Positions 1-8,430 of a stretch of DNA of 47,771 nucleotides are shown here, piece by piece. Origin of the DNA: a virus; the IMG/VR virus record IMGVR_UViG_3300046533_000670, positions 1 to 47,771 of that record. One strand, written 5' to 3'. Within the stretch, counting starts at the first letter, position 1, and each line of letters opens with the position of its first letter. Made by a program: the position numbers and the translations under genes. Below the pieces are notes generated by a model that worked only from the letters and a program-made list of their open reading frames with translations, was not told the origin of the DNA and did not search any database.

Positions 1-127
1 CTTGATCGCCGGCGCCCCCATGTGCAGGGTGTTGATGAGCTCCGACTCGGGAATGTGCAGGACGTTGATCATGTGCCAGATATGGCCCGCCTTCTCATGG
101 GCGTCCCATTTGATCAGCCCCGCGACG
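1..127. repeat. Terminal direct repeat, left copy (identical to 47645-47771)
   Basis: These 127 bases are identical to the last 127 bases of the window, and the ParB-like reading frame passes through the join without a shift. The simplest reading is a circular or circularly permuted genome whose contig ends overlap by one assembly k-mer; 127 is a common maximum k. A true terminal repeat cutting a gene is less likely. Confidence 0.9.
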
Positions 128-561
128 TGACGGGAAGCCATCAGGATGGCGCCCTGCTCGGGCGTCGTCTCCGGCGGCAGGATCCTGGCCGGGATATAAG
201 CGAAGTTGGGGTTATCGGGATGCTTGGCTTGCAGCTCCTGCATCACTGCAGTGCGGCGGTTGCCTTCGATCACCACGAATGAAGCCACGCCATTGAGGAG
301 CTCTTCCTTGACGTAGATGGCCTCCAGGACGCCCTTCTCCTCGACGTCCTTCATCAGCCAGTTGGTGTCGGGGAGCTTGAACAGAAGCTCCTTGTCGGTC
401 TTATCCGGGAAGAGCTCCTTCTGGTACTTGAGCCTGGGGTTCTCGGTGTCGAACCTCACCCTGTCGGTCGGGACCCGCGCGTGCTGAATTTTCAGCGGCG
501 GCGGCTTGTGCAGCATGATCGTCTCGAACACCTGCTGCTTGCCGTTTCCATTTGTCATCAT
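1..561 (-). CDS. ParB-like protein, N-terminal part (gene cut by the window edge)
   Basis: This is the first 187 codons of a gene that continues in the same frame at 47644 and ends at 47132, giving a protein of about 357 residues. It shows a ParB/Srx-type N-terminal nuclease-like fold, with the box-II-like motif EGNRR at residues 99-103 followed by a helical segment. The start is the first of two adjacent ATGs (561 or 558), with GGGAG 5 nt upstream. Classical ParB binds centromere sites and hydrolyses CTP, but many phage relatives are stand-alone proteins of unknown role. No ParA partner is visible. It lies downstream of the portal gene and just before a radical SAM gene. The family call is good; the function is not known. 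Confidence 0.8.
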   Translation of the reverse strand, partial: MMTNGNGKQQVFETIMLHKPPPLKIQHARVPTDRVRFDTENPRLKYQKELFPDKTDKELLFKLPDTNWLMKDVEEKGVLEAIYVKEELLNGVASFVVIEGNRRTAVMQELQAKHPDNPNFAYIPARILPPETTPEQGAILMASRHVAGLIKWDAHEKAGHIWHMINVLHIPESELINTLHMGAPAIK

Positions 562-568
562 CGTTACT

Positions 569-598
569 CCCACGCGGGCCACAGTCGGCCAGCGTGGG
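569..598 (-). promoter_or_regulatory. Stem-loop overlapping the ParB-like gene ribosome binding site
   Basis: An inverted repeat pairs 569-575 with 592-598 (7 bp), and the inner GGCC blocks at 577-580 and 587-590 also pair. On the minus strand the 3' arm ends in the GGG of the GGGAG Shine-Dalgarno sequence of the gene starting at 561. It lies between the portal stop (672) and that start. It could be a terminator without a U tract, or a structure that limits translation of the ParB-like gene. Confidence 0.5.
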
Positions 599-671
599 CA
601 ACCGATCATATCCATATGCGGTTGTCAACTACCGTCTGAGGGCGTCTCTCGCCGTGGTGGCTACGGGCGCA

Positions 672-3170
672 TCAATGCGTCGGCCCGGTCAGCCGATGCA
701 TCCCAGGGACCGGCGTCGCCGGCCCCGAGCCAGGGGTTGGGGTCGGCGGCGGGAACGAGCCTCCCGGCCGCGGGTTCTGCCCGGCGTTCTGCCCTCCGGC
801 CGGCCCTTGCATCTGCGGGCTAGGCGGGGTCGCGCCCTTCGACGGCGCCGCCATCTGCCCGACCCCTGCAGGCATGCCTGGCGCCCCTGGCTGAGGCCCT
901 TTGCCAGCCATAGTATTGAGCGCCACGATCGACGGCAGCGGAGACTTGAAGGCCTGGGTGAGGTCGAGCTTGTCGTCCAAGCGCTTCATGAGATCCCGCG
1001 CGAGAAACTCCGGGTCGACGTTCGGCAGTTGCATGATCAGCGGGTAGATCTTCTGCGCGTTGGCGATCTCGACCGCCTGGTTCGGGTTGCCCGACGAACC
1101 CGCCTCGACCTCGAGCCAGATCTCGCTGGCGATCTGCTGGCCAGTCAATGAAGGCCAGACCGCGCCGGGGCCGACGATCTGCTTGACCGTGTCCTCAGTG
1201 ACATTCGCGAACAACAACTGCCCGCCATACTTGGCGAGGTGGGTCAAGAGGTCGTCGAGGTCGTCGACGTTCGATTCGTTCGCGGTGGTGCGGCCGGCTT
1301 CGGAGATCTGGCTCTCGGTCGCCGTCGCGTCGCCCGTGCCGCCGAGATTGGCCTCCGAGAAGCCCGTGACCCGCTGCACGTCCTGAAAATAGGGAGCGAT
1401 ATCGTACAGCGCGGGATCGATTTTCGGCCCCGTGAACGGCTGCAGGAGGTCATCAATTTTCTGCCCCGGCTGAAGCCCATTCAATTCCAATATTGCGTTG
1501 TCGGGATGGCTCTCGAGCTTCTCGAGGTCCTCGGCGTCGAGGGCGCCGGCGGAAACCGCGGTCTTGGGCCTGGCGGCGCGGCGGTGCTCGCGCAGGCCCT
1601 GGCGGGCCTTGTTGTAGTCGAGGGCCATGTCCTTCATCAGGCGAACGTCGCTCGGCGGGAACACCTCGTCCTCGTGGTCGACTTCGTTGAATGTCAGCGC
1701 GAACCACGGCCAAAACCTTTCGAGTGGGGTTTCGGGCGCCGCGGGCTCGCGCAGGAACTCCACGTAGCCGTCGCACACCAGGTAAACCAGGCCATCCTTC
1801 CTGTTGTAGATCTCCCACACACAGCAGCACTGCCGATCGTCTCCGGTGCCTTTCTCCTTCTCGTTTGGCCCGAGGCTCGAGCGGGCCGACACGTCGAGGC
1901 CGCCGTCGGGGCGGCGATAGCTGATGTAGGACTTGCCGACATCGACGCCGTAGATCTCCTTCACCTCGTTGGGCGAAAGAATGTATTCCTCCGCCACCCA
2001 GTCGCAGCCCAGGAAGCCGCGAAGATGCACGCATTTGGTGTCGGGGATGATGCTGAAGCTCGAGGGGTAGTCGAACACCAGGCCCTCGCGCACGACGAAC
2101 TGCGACTGCCCCTGCAGGTCCTGCACCATAAGCTTGAGCTGCTCGGCCTCGGCGGAATTGGGGTCCGCTTCGCCGTCGGCGATGTCGGCCGCCAAGCGCT
2201 CGAGGGTGCCGAGGCGCTCGCTGATGTCGGAGAGCTTCGCGACCACGTCGGGTCTTTTCTGCATGACCCGCTCGAAGCCCAGCTTCACGTAACTCACCCC
2301 GACCGTCAGCGCGCGGCGCACCGTCATTTTCAGGAGCTGCTTGAAGGGGTGCAGTTGCTGTGAGACGTTGTAGGCGTAGAGGAGCTCCAACGTCTTGGCG
2401 ATTTTGTCGAGCATCTCGACTTGCTGCTTGACCTGAGAGGCATCCTGGATGACCGCCATGCTCCGTTGGATCACCTGCCCCATGGCGGGGTTCTGAGGTG
2501 GAGGAGGCGGCATCCCAGGCGAGGGAAGTCCACCGGGCATTCCTGCGCCTTGAGGCGGCATACCAGAGGATATTCCGGCGCTCCCTGCTGGAGGAGCCCC
2601 TGGAGGGCTTCCAGGGCCGCCTGGAGGCCCTGGAGGCGGCATTGCTCCTGGAGGCGGCGGAAGCCCTGCAGGGCCTGCCTGCGGCCCTCCCATCTGCCCC
2701 GGCATCATGCCGGACGCCATCGCCTCCTGAGCCGCCTGCTGGATCGCCTGCAGGCTCTGCTCGGTCCCGTCCCAGACGGTATTAAGGATCATCTCCCTCC
2801 TCTTCGCCACCGCCTTCGGGTTGCGGGCGTAAAGGAAGCTCACCCGCTGGGTGATCTCGCGCAGGGTGATGTTGGCGACGTATCTTTTGTCTTTCGGGTT
2901 TTTGGACCATTGCTTGCCGAGGGCGAAGTCTTGGTCCTCGCGCATCTTGTCGTAGGAGGGCTTCCAGTGCTTCCTGGCGTGCTTGACCTCCGCCGCCCAC
3001 GCGGTGACCAGGGCCTTGCGCGACTGCGACGGCTCGGGCCGGTCGCGCTCGATCATCTTGGCGTCTTTGATCCCCTCGCCGAGGATCTGCGGGCCGGAGA
3101 TGCCTGCGGGGGTTCCGAACAGGGCTTCGACCGGGTCGAGGGTCGGATCGTTGGGGCCTGCCATCACCAT
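672..3170 (-). CDS. Portal protein
   Basis: This 832-residue protein would form the dodecameric DNA gate at the head vertex. The call rests on size, position directly after the large terminase (stop and start overlap), and a body typical of large podovirus portals. Residues about 154-230 are a proline, glycine and methionine-rich stretch that interrupts the N-terminal third. The last 80 or so residues are a second Pro/Gly/Gln-rich tail. Two starts are possible, ATG 3170 or ATG 3164, the latter forming TGATG with the terminase stop. The insert is unusual for a protein that must form a tight ring; it probably lies on the outside. Confidence 0.85.
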   Translation of the reverse strand: MVMAGPNDPTLDPVEALFGTPAGISGPQILGEGIKDAKMIERDRPEPSQSRKALVTAWAAEVKHARKHWKPSYDKMREDQDFALGKQWSKNPKDKRYVANITLREITQRVSFLYARNPKAVAKRREMILNTVWDGTEQSLQAIQQAAQEAMASGMMPGQMGGPQAGPAGLPPPPGAMPPPGPPGGPGSPPGAPPAGSAGISSGMPPQGAGMPGGLPSPGMPPPPPQNPAMGQVIQRSMAVIQDASQVKQQVEMLDKIAKTLELLYAYNVSQQLHPFKQLLKMTVRRALTVGVSYVKLGFERVMQKRPDVVAKLSDISERLGTLERLAADIADGEADPNSAEAEQLKLMVQDLQGQSQFVVREGLVFDYPSSFSIIPDTKCVHLRGFLGCDWVAEEYILSPNEVKEIYGVDVGKSYISYRRPDGGLDVSARSSLGPNEKEKGTGDDRQCCCVWEIYNRKDGLVYLVCDGYVEFLREPAAPETPLERFWPWFALTFNEVDHEDEVFPPSDVRLMKDMALDYNKARQGLREHRRAARPKTAVSAGALDAEDLEKLESHPDNAILELNGLQPGQKIDDLLQPFTGPKIDPALYDIAPYFQDVQRVTGFSEANLGGTGDATATESQISEAGRTTANESNVDDLDDLLTHLAKYGGQLLFANVTEDTVKQIVGPGAVWPSLTGQQIASEIWLEVEAGSSGNPNQAVEIANAQKIYPLIMQLPNVDPEFLARDLMKRLDDKLDLTQAFKSPLPSIVALNTMAGKGPQPGAPGMPAGVGQMAAPSKGATPPSPQMQGPAGGQNAGQNPRPGGSFPPPTPTPGSGPATPVPGMHRLTGPTH

Positions 3171-4726
3171 CCACTCGCTAGACGCGCTTCACGCTCCGCA
3201 CGCTTGGTCTGAGCCTTCACCCAGCCCAACGTAAACACCCCCGGTTCGATCGCCTTCGGCTTGGGCTTGCCCTTGGCCGGGATCTGCTTCATCAGCCCGA
3301 GGCCGACCAGCGACAGCGCATCGACCAGATCGTCCTGGCCGGAATGCGGAAACTTCAAGAGCTGCTCGCGGGCGTCCGCCCACCAGCGGGTGAAGCCGGG
3401 GAACCACACCCGGCCCATGCTCATGCGGGCGTTGATGCTCTGCGCCCGCGCCAGCTTGTCGGCCACCGGGGTGATCTCGTCGATGCTGCAGTAAACCCGC
3501 TTCTCCTGCATCTGCTTGCGCAGGAAGGGGCCGATGCTCTTCGAGATGGTGCCGCGCTCGCCCCACCAAAACATCGGCTTGTATTTCGCCATCAGGTGGA
3601 TGACCGCATTGATGCTCATGTCCGCCGGCAGGCGCGACCACACGATGTCTGGCATGACCCAGATGTTGTCGTCGACGTCGACGCCGATCACCATGTGGCA
3701 GGACTTGTCGTTCTCCTGCCGGGTCGCGACCGCGAAATCGCTCGCGCCGTAGAAACGCATCGCCTCCGGCGGCGGCATGTCGCTCATCTTGTTGTAGGTG
3801 CGCAGGAAGCCTGACTTGAAGAATGATCCTTCCGCCGGCGTCGGCCTGCCCTGGTAGAGGGCGGTGAAGCCGCGCGGGTCGCTGCGACGCTGGTCGGCCA
3901 GGAACGGCTCGGCGAATCGCTCGGGCCACAGCGGCTGGTCGATCGCCCGCCCGAGCGGGTCGTCCTCCTCCGCCAGGGCGGGCAAGTTGATGATCTTCCA
4001 GGTCCTGGCCTCTTCCTCGTTATAGTGCGGGTTGGCGGGATCGATATGGCGGCCGATCAGATCGTCCTCCGACCACCGCGTGGCGATCAGCACCAGGCGC
4101 GCTTCCTGGGTCATCATCCGGGTGCGAAACACGTTCTGGTACCAGGACCATAACTTGTCGCGCACAATGAGGGAGTCAGCCTCTTGGCGGTTCTTGATCG
4201 GGTCGTCGAGGAGGTTGATGTCGCCGCCGCGGCCGGTCAACGTGCCGCCGACGCCGACGCAAAACATGTCCCCGCCGCCGGCGATGCGCAGGCGGTCGGC
4301 GGAGGCCCCGCCATAGTCGAGCTTGAGCTCGGGGAAGACATGGCCGTAGAGCGGGCTCTGTAACAGGGCCTTGACCACCCCGCCGACATCGACGGCGTAT
4401 TTGTCGTTGTAGGTCGCGAACACCACGCTCTTTTGCGGGTTGCGGCCGAGATACCACGCCGGGAACAGCATGCTGGCCAAGCGGGTCTTGCCGTGCCTGG
4501 GCGGGCAGGAAATGATCAGGCGCTTGATCCTCCCCGCCTCGACCTCCTCGAGCGCCGCGGCGATCACCCGGTGGTGCCGCGCCACCTCATAGGCCGAGCG
4601 GGTGGCGTCGGCCCTCGAGTCGGGGTCAGGCGCCATGTAGCGCGCGAACGGGATCAGTTGATCGCGCGCTTGGAGGATCGCCTTCTTGCGGGTCAGCAGT
4701 AGGCGTCGCTTGTCGTCCTCATTCAT
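3164..4726 (-). CDS. terL: Terminase large subunit
   Basis: This 520-residue DNA-packaging motor has both expected domains. The ATPase has a Walker A at residues 74-81 (CPPRHGKT region) and a Walker B-like LLDDP at 172-176. The C-terminal RNase H-like nuclease shows Asp330 in GASDF and a late acidic pair in QDDLVDAL (about 465-469). It cuts concatemeric DNA and pumps it through the portal encoded next. The gene overlaps the portal start. No small terminase lies directly upstream; a helical candidate is encoded far away at 19403-19615. The start ATG has a weak ribosome site. Confidence 0.95.
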   Translation of the reverse strand: MNEDDKRRLLLTRKKAILQARDQLIPFARYMAPDPDSRADATRSAYEVARHHRVIAAALEEVEAGRIKRLIISCPPRHGKTRLASMLFPAWYLGRNPQKSVVFATYNDKYAVDVGGVVKALLQSPLYGHVFPELKLDYGGASADRLRIAGGGDMFCVGVGGTLTGRGGDINLLDDPIKNRQEADSLIVRDKLWSWYQNVFRTRMMTQEARLVLIATRWSEDDLIGRHIDPANPHYNEEEARTWKIINLPALAEEDDPLGRAIDQPLWPERFAEPFLADQRRSDPRGFTALYQGRPTPAEGSFFKSGFLRTYNKMSDMPPPEAMRFYGASDFAVATRQENDKSCHMVIGVDVDDNIWVMPDIVWSRLPADMSINAVIHLMAKYKPMFWWGERGTISKSIGPFLRKQMQEKRVYCSIDEITPVADKLARAQSINARMSMGRVWFPGFTRWWADAREQLLKFPHSGQDDLVDALSLVGLGLMKQIPAKGKPKPKAIEPGVFTLGWVKAQTKRAEREARLASGW

Positions 4727-4753
4727 TGTTCACTGTTCGATCCCGCCCTGTTC

Positions 4754-4769
4754 CGGGACATTTGTCCCG
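4754..4769. promoter_or_regulatory. Perfect inverted repeat upstream of terL
   Basis: CGGGACA and TGTCCCG are separated by two bases and lie 27 bp upstream of the terL start, in the 57-bp gap after the Ig-like gene. A further copy of TGTCCCG follows at 4772-4778. It could be an attenuator hairpin or a protein-binding dyad. There is no U tract, so it is not a convincing terminator. Confidence 0.4.
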
Positions 4770-4783
4770 CTTGTCCCGCCATG

Positions 4784-5182
4784 TCACGGCACCAATGACC
4801 CGTTGCTCTTGGTGGTCGCGGAGCCAGCGCCGTTGGTCGCGGTGACCTCGCATTCGACGACGTAGCCCTTGTCGGCGGTGACCAGGGTGTAGGTCGCCGC
4901 CGTCGCGGAGGGAATATTCGCGTTCCCGGCCCGCCGCCACTGGTAGGCGTAGGTCGGCGAGTTCAGCCAGGTCCCGGTGTTCGAGGTCAGGACCTGGCCG
5001 ACCGTCACCGTGCCGGTCACCGCAGGCGCCACGGTGCAGACCGGCAGGCCCGCGGCATGGTTCTGCTTGACCACCTTGAGGCGAGGCTTCTGCGCCCTGA
5101 CGACGGGGGTTGGATGCCCCTGGATATAGGTCAGGTCATCCGACCCCACCGGCGCGATCGCCTGCGCTTCAACACCTGGCAT
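4784..5182 (-). CDS. Small Ig-like domain protein (virion decoration candidate)
   Basis: This 132-residue protein has an N-terminal arm of about 50 residues followed by an Ig-like beta domain. The domain has the pattern VGQVLTSNTGTW, then AYQWRRAG, then YVVECEVTATNGAG, as in bacterial and phage Ig-like repeats. Such domains often decorate capsids or tails and bind surface sugars weakly. It sits just upstream of terL in a group of small low-complexity genes. The start ATG has GGAG 7 nt upstream. The exact virion location is not known. Confidence 0.7.
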   Translation of the reverse strand: MPGVEAQAIAPVGSDDLTYIQGHPTPVVRAQKPRLKVVKQNHAAGLPVCTVAPAVTGTVTVGQVLTSNTGTWLNSPTYAYQWRRAGNANIPSATAATYTLVTADKGYVVECEVTATNGAGSATTKSNGSLVP

Positions 5183-5193
5183 TTCACTCTCCT

Positions 5194-5469
5194 TTAAGCG
5201 TAGTCGGTTCCGTCCTCGTTGAGCTCGTAGCCCTCGGGGATCTCGTCCGAACTGGAGGAGCGCCCTTTCGGACGGTACTTCGCCACCATGTCCTCGCCGT
5301 CGGGGCTACGCCCGCCGAGCGAAAACGAAGAGTTGTTGAACGTGCCGTCGTCGCTGCGGCCAAGGCCTGCGTGCGGGCCAGCTCCGGGGCCGCCGGCGTG
5401 GCCGTGCGGGTCGCAGAAGTCATCGCCCGCGGTCGATTGACCTGGGTGTTTCGGGTCGATCTTGATCAT
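5194..5469 (-). CDS. Small hydrophilic protein of unknown function
   Basis: This 91-residue protein is rich in Gly, Asp and Ser, has no membrane segment, and is probably largely disordered. It is reached by an ATGA overlap with the proline-rich gene upstream and is followed by the Ig-like gene after 11 bp, so the three are likely co-translated. No family is recognised. Confidence 0.55.
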   Translation of the reverse strand: MIKIDPKHPGQSTAGDDFCDPHGHAGGPGAGPHAGLGRSDDGTFNNSSFSLGGRSPDGEDMVAKYRPKGRSSSSDEIPEGYELNEDGTDYA

Positions 5470-6029
5470 TCCTTGTCTCCTTTAGGGTTCCTGGGCGGGG
5501 GCGAGGCTGGGTGCTGCTCGCGCTGGGGCGGGTTGGCGGCTGCGGGGGACCGTCTGGCCTCCGCTTCCCTGGCGAGGGCCAAGGCGCGGTTGTAGCGCTC
5601 CTCATCCTCCCGCTCGACCCGCGCTGCCTCTTCCTCGTTGACCGGCTGGCCAGCGACATAGTCGTTATCGCCAGGCTGGGGCAAAGGCCTGCGGTACTTC
5701 TTCGGCGGTTGCGGGGTGGTGACGAGCCCGGTCGCCTGCTCGGGGGTGAGGGCGACCGCAGCGTTCGGGTCATCCTCCCGCGAGGGGTTGTCGCGCCCCT
5801 GCGGCGCGTCGGGCATGGGCGGCGGGTCGGGGGCCGGTTGCCGCGGCGGCGACGATTGCGCTGGCGGCAACGGCGGCTGCAGCGGTTGCTGAGGCTCGCC
5901 GTGGTGGGGGGCGGGCTGCGTCGGCTGCCTCGGCGGGGCAGGGGGCGGTTGGTGCGTGGTCGTCGACTTGGGGGGAGTGTGCTGCGGCGACTTGCCGGGC
6001 GGGGGTTTCGGGGGCTGATGGTTGGCCAT
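5466..6029 (-). CDS. Proline-rich low-complexity protein
   Basis: The first 80 or so residues of this 187-residue protein are dominated by Pro, Gln, His and Ser. The last 60 contain a charged helix (EEEAARVEREDEERYNRALA) that could form a coiled coil. The start has AAGGAT 6 nt upstream, and the end overlaps the next start by ATGA. It could be a disordered virion linker or accessory protein; no function can be assigned from sequence. Confidence 0.55.
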   Translation of the reverse strand: MANHQPPKPPPGKSPQHTPPKSTTTHQPPPAPPRQPTQPAPHHGEPQQPLQPPLPPAQSSPPRQPAPDPPPMPDAPQGRDNPSREDDPNAAVALTPEQATGLVTTPQPPKKYRRPLPQPGDNDYVAGQPVNEEEAARVEREDEERYNRALALAREAEARRSPAAANPPQREQHPASPPPRNPKGDKE

Positions 6030-6044
6030 GGCGGTTATCCTTTC

Positions 6045-6782
6045 TCAGCGCGGCGGGTAGGACTTGGTGGTCCAGCTTGTCGTCCTGGGGTCCCAGACCG
6101 AGACGACGACCTGGGAGTAGATGTCCTCCGGCGGCGGCTCAGGCTGAAACTCGTCCGCAGGCACATCGGTGCCGCCTTGCGGCAATTCGGGGAGTTCATT
6201 GCCGGGGCGCTCGCCGCCCGGCACGGGCTGACCGCTCGGATATTCGCCGCTCCAGCTTCCCGGCGGTCGGTTGCCGGGGTGACCATAGCCAGGCAGGCCC
6301 TGATCGGGGTGGCCTTCCCATGAGCCTGGGGGCCGGTTGCCAGGATGTCCGCCGACCGATCCCTGGCCATAGCCGGGGTCCGTAGGGCCGCCGGGATAGA
6401 CGGGGCCGCCGCTGGGGTAATTGCCTGACCAACTCCCTGGGGGGCGGTTGCCGGGATGGCCTTGCCCCCAATCAGGGCGGCCATAGCCTGGATCGACGGG
6501 ACCGCCGCCGCCGGGCATCGGCCCGCCGCCGACCTGGGTATTCTGTTCGTAGAGCTCTCCGACGATGACGACCTTGGGCATTGGCGTTTTCTCCTCTGTT
6601 GAAGCTTCGTCCTTCACGATGGCGACGCGCAAGGCGTCATGGATTGGCAAGAATGTGTGTAGCACGTTCGGGCCGTCCTTGAGTGACGCCGCAGGCGGGT
6701 CAGGCGGGACGACATCGTAGTTCAGCAATATGTTTGCCGGCGGAGGCCAGCGCACGGCAGGATCCCAGACGAATGTCGCCAT
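6045..6782 (-). CDS. Glycine/proline-rich repeat protein, possibly with an internal start
   Basis: The 245-residue frame overlaps the upstream stop as TGATG. Residues 1-67 are ordinary. Residue 68 is an ATG at 6581 with GAGGAG 9 nt upstream, so a second product of 178 residues may be made. The centre carries three copies of HPGNRPPGSW (about residues 109-118, 146-155 and 168-177) in a Gly/Pro background. The C-terminus (IYSQVVVSVWDP) looks folded. It is likely a virion accessory or structural linker, but no family is recognised. Confidence 0.6.
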   Translation of the reverse strand: MATFVWDPAVRWPPPANILLNYDVVPPDPPAASLKDGPNVLHTFLPIHDALRVAIVKDEASTEEKTPMPKVVIVGELYEQNTQVGGGPMPGGGGPVDPGYGRPDWGQGHPGNRPPGSWSGNYPSGGPVYPGGPTDPGYGQGSVGGHPGNRPPGSWEGHPDQGLPGYGHPGNRPPGSWSGEYPSGQPVPGGERPGNELPELPQGGTDVPADEFQPEPPPEDIYSQVVVSVWDPRTTSWTTKSYPPR

Positions 6783-7639
6783 CAGGCCACTCGCACCATC
6801 AGCGCCGAGCCATTGCGGTAGACGCCCCCCACCGGCACGCCAGCGGCCGCCGCCGCCGCATCGTCCACAGCGTCGGTGGGGACTTTGATGGTTAAACGGC
6901 CCGTGGCGCGATCTAGCTTCAACGCCGCCGGCATATCCAAGCCTACGTCATTGACGGCGTGGATCTCGAAATTAGAGCCGGTATCGACGCCCGATTTCGG
7001 ATCGGCGTTGGGCATGAAAATCTTCCAGCTCGGATTGGTCTGCGTTTGGCCGATCACCGCAAAATAAGCCGTCGATTTTGCGATGTCGGGACAGCCTTTG
7101 ACTTCGACGCCTCCAGTGGCGACATTCGTGTAGGCATAAATACTCGGATAGTAGAGCCCGCCCGGGGGGACCACTTTGAAAGCGGTTCCGCTTACATTCT
7201 GGATTGTCAGCGGTCCCGTGAGCGTTCCGCCGGCCAACGGCAGGTAATCGCCGCCGGACCCACCGCCTCCTTGAAGCGCGGCCACCTGCTGCTGCAGGTC
7301 CCATATCTGCCCCTTGAGGTCCCACTCGTTGGCGCCCTCCGCCAGCAGGTGGGGGCAATAGACATAGACCTGGTCGCCCTGCGGCCACTCGAGGCCGGAG
7401 TGGTTGGTGACCGTGACGGCCTCGGCGCCCTCGGTCATGTCGAAGGCCGCGTCGACCTCGCCGGCGCCGGCCCGAAACACCTGGTTGGTCGAAGCGGCCG
7501 TGACGTCGGCGTGCTCGGTGTCGGTGTAGCGCTGATCGACGCCAGGGGTGGGAATGACGATCTGCCCGCCGTCAGGCACGGCTACTTCCAGGCGCGTGCC
7601 CCAGCCATAGGATTGAGCCGACTTGTCGCCGATCGTCAT
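6782..7639 (-). CDS. Tail or fibre-associated protein with a tail-fibre repeat motif
   Basis: This 285-residue protein has an N-terminal beta-rich part, then a short coiled coil (about 108-120, DLKGQIWDLQQQVAALQ), then a Gly linker. Next comes the motif YLPLAGGTLTGPL, a repeat found in phage tail fibres and again in the fibre at 12524-14665. The C-terminal half resembles fibre shaft sequence. It may be a trimeric fibre or decoration protein. The start has AAAGGAG 7 nt upstream. Confidence 0.65.
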   Translation of the reverse strand: MTIGDKSAQSYGWGTRLEVAVPDGGQIVIPTPGVDQRYTDTEHADVTAASTNQVFRAGAGEVDAAFDMTEGAEAVTVTNHSGLEWPQGDQVYVYCPHLLAEGANEWDLKGQIWDLQQQVAALQGGGGSGGDYLPLAGGTLTGPLTIQNVSGTAFKVVPPGGLYYPSIYAYTNVATGGVEVKGCPDIAKSTAYFAVIGQTQTNPSWKIFMPNADPKSGVDTGSNFEIHAVNDVGLDMPAALKLDRATGRLTIKVPTDAVDDAAAAAAGVPVGGVYRNGSALMVRVA

Positions 7640-7650
7640 GGAGCTCTCCT

Positions 7651-7815
7651 TTAGACGTGTCCGGTCAGGAACAGGACAACGAGAATGATCAGAATGAGGC
7701 CGACGAGGCCGATGCCGCCGCCGTAGGCGGGGCCATAGACGCCATGGGCGTAGTAGCCGCCGCCCCCGAAGATGATGACGAGGATGAGGATGAGGAGGAT
7801 CAGGCTGATGCTCAC
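7651..7815 (-). CDS. Small two-helix membrane protein
   Basis: This 54-residue protein starts with GTG overlapping the previous stop (GTGA). It has two very hydrophobic helices (about residues 3-16 and 35-51) around a Gly/Tyr-rich loop. It and the next gene upstream form a membrane-protein pair in the same transcription unit as the endolysin, so a holin or accessory lysis role is possible. The evidence is only topology and position. Confidence 0.6.
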   Translation of the reverse strand: MSISLILLILILVIIFGGGGYYAHGVYGPAYGGGIGLVGLILIILVVLFLTGHV

Positions 7816-8099
7816 GCTGTCACTCCCCGCAGGTCGGGCAGATATCGGGAACGCCACGCGGCAAGGGCAGCTCCGGCCGATCCGGTGAGCCGCGGACGAA
7901 AGGAAGGCGCTTGGCCGGTGATCAGCATCAGGGCGTAGATCAGGCACAGGATGCCGAACACGCCCCACACCGCGCGATCGACCACCGCGGGCATTTGGGG
8001 GAAGACGCTATGCAGGACGTAGAGGGCGATCCAGACCACGGCCCCAAGGATGATGACGCCGATGATGAACCAGAGGATCTCGATGGCGAGCGGGATCAT
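7812..8099 (-). CDS. Membrane protein, possible holin
   Basis: This 95-residue protein has two predicted membrane helices (about residues 5-28 and 43-62) and a basic C-terminal tail, a size and topology seen in class II holins. GAGGGT lies upstream of the ATG. It lies about 3.7 kb downstream of the endolysin, separated by the signal-peptide genes, so a second candidate next to the endolysin (12348-12527) is at least as likely. The role is unproven. Confidence 0.55.
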   Translation of the reverse strand: MIPLAIEILWFIIGVIILGAVVWIALYVLHSVFPQMPAVVDRAVWGVFGILCLIYALMLITGQAPSFRPRLTGSAGAALAAWRSRYLPDLRGVTA

Positions 8100-8109
8100 A
8101 AGCGCACCC

Positions 8110-8430
8110 TCACTGGGTTGTCGGGGCGACGTAAGCGCTGACGCCTGGCGAACTCTTCGCCATGCCCCAGACGTGCGAGGTCGTTGAGATATCGAAGCTC
8201 TCGCCGGAGATGATGGTGAAGCCCTCGGTCAACGGGATGGAGGGGCTCGTGTCGCTGATGGCGAAGACGCCGATGCCGTTGAAGGTCAGGAGCATCGGCC
8301 CAGGGCCGAGGTCGGTCCACGCCGTATTGGTCAGGGAGAACTTGGTGGTGACGACGGCGAGCGCCGGCGCGATGATCGCCAGAGCCACAAGGAAGGCCAA
8401 GGACAGGCATTGGAGGATTTTTGGCATCAT
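8110..8430 (-). CDS. Short exported protein, third and truncated member of the paralog family
   Basis: This 106-residue protein has a signal peptide (residues 1 to about 25, ending ALA). The following 80 residues match the N-terminal module of its two larger neighbours: KFSLTNTAWTDLGPGPMLL, then GVFAISD, then SHVWGMA, then AYVAP. It stops where the neighbours enter a variable central domain. It starts by ATGA overlap with the stop of the second copy. It is either a trimmed duplicate or the basic unit from which the others grew. Function is unknown; export to the periplasm is predicted. Confidence 0.75.
   Translation of the reverse strand: MMPKILQCLSLAFLVALAIIAPALAVVTTKFSLTNTAWTDLGPGPMLLTFNGIGVFAISDTSPSIPLTEGFTIISGESFDISTTSHVWGMAKSSPGVSAYVAPTTQ

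Noticed and set aside
1239-2363. Long plus-strand open frame opposite the portal gene (374 codons)
   Set aside because: It is the complement of a well-supported portal gene in a high-GC genome. The product has no recognisable domain and no ribosome site fits its start.
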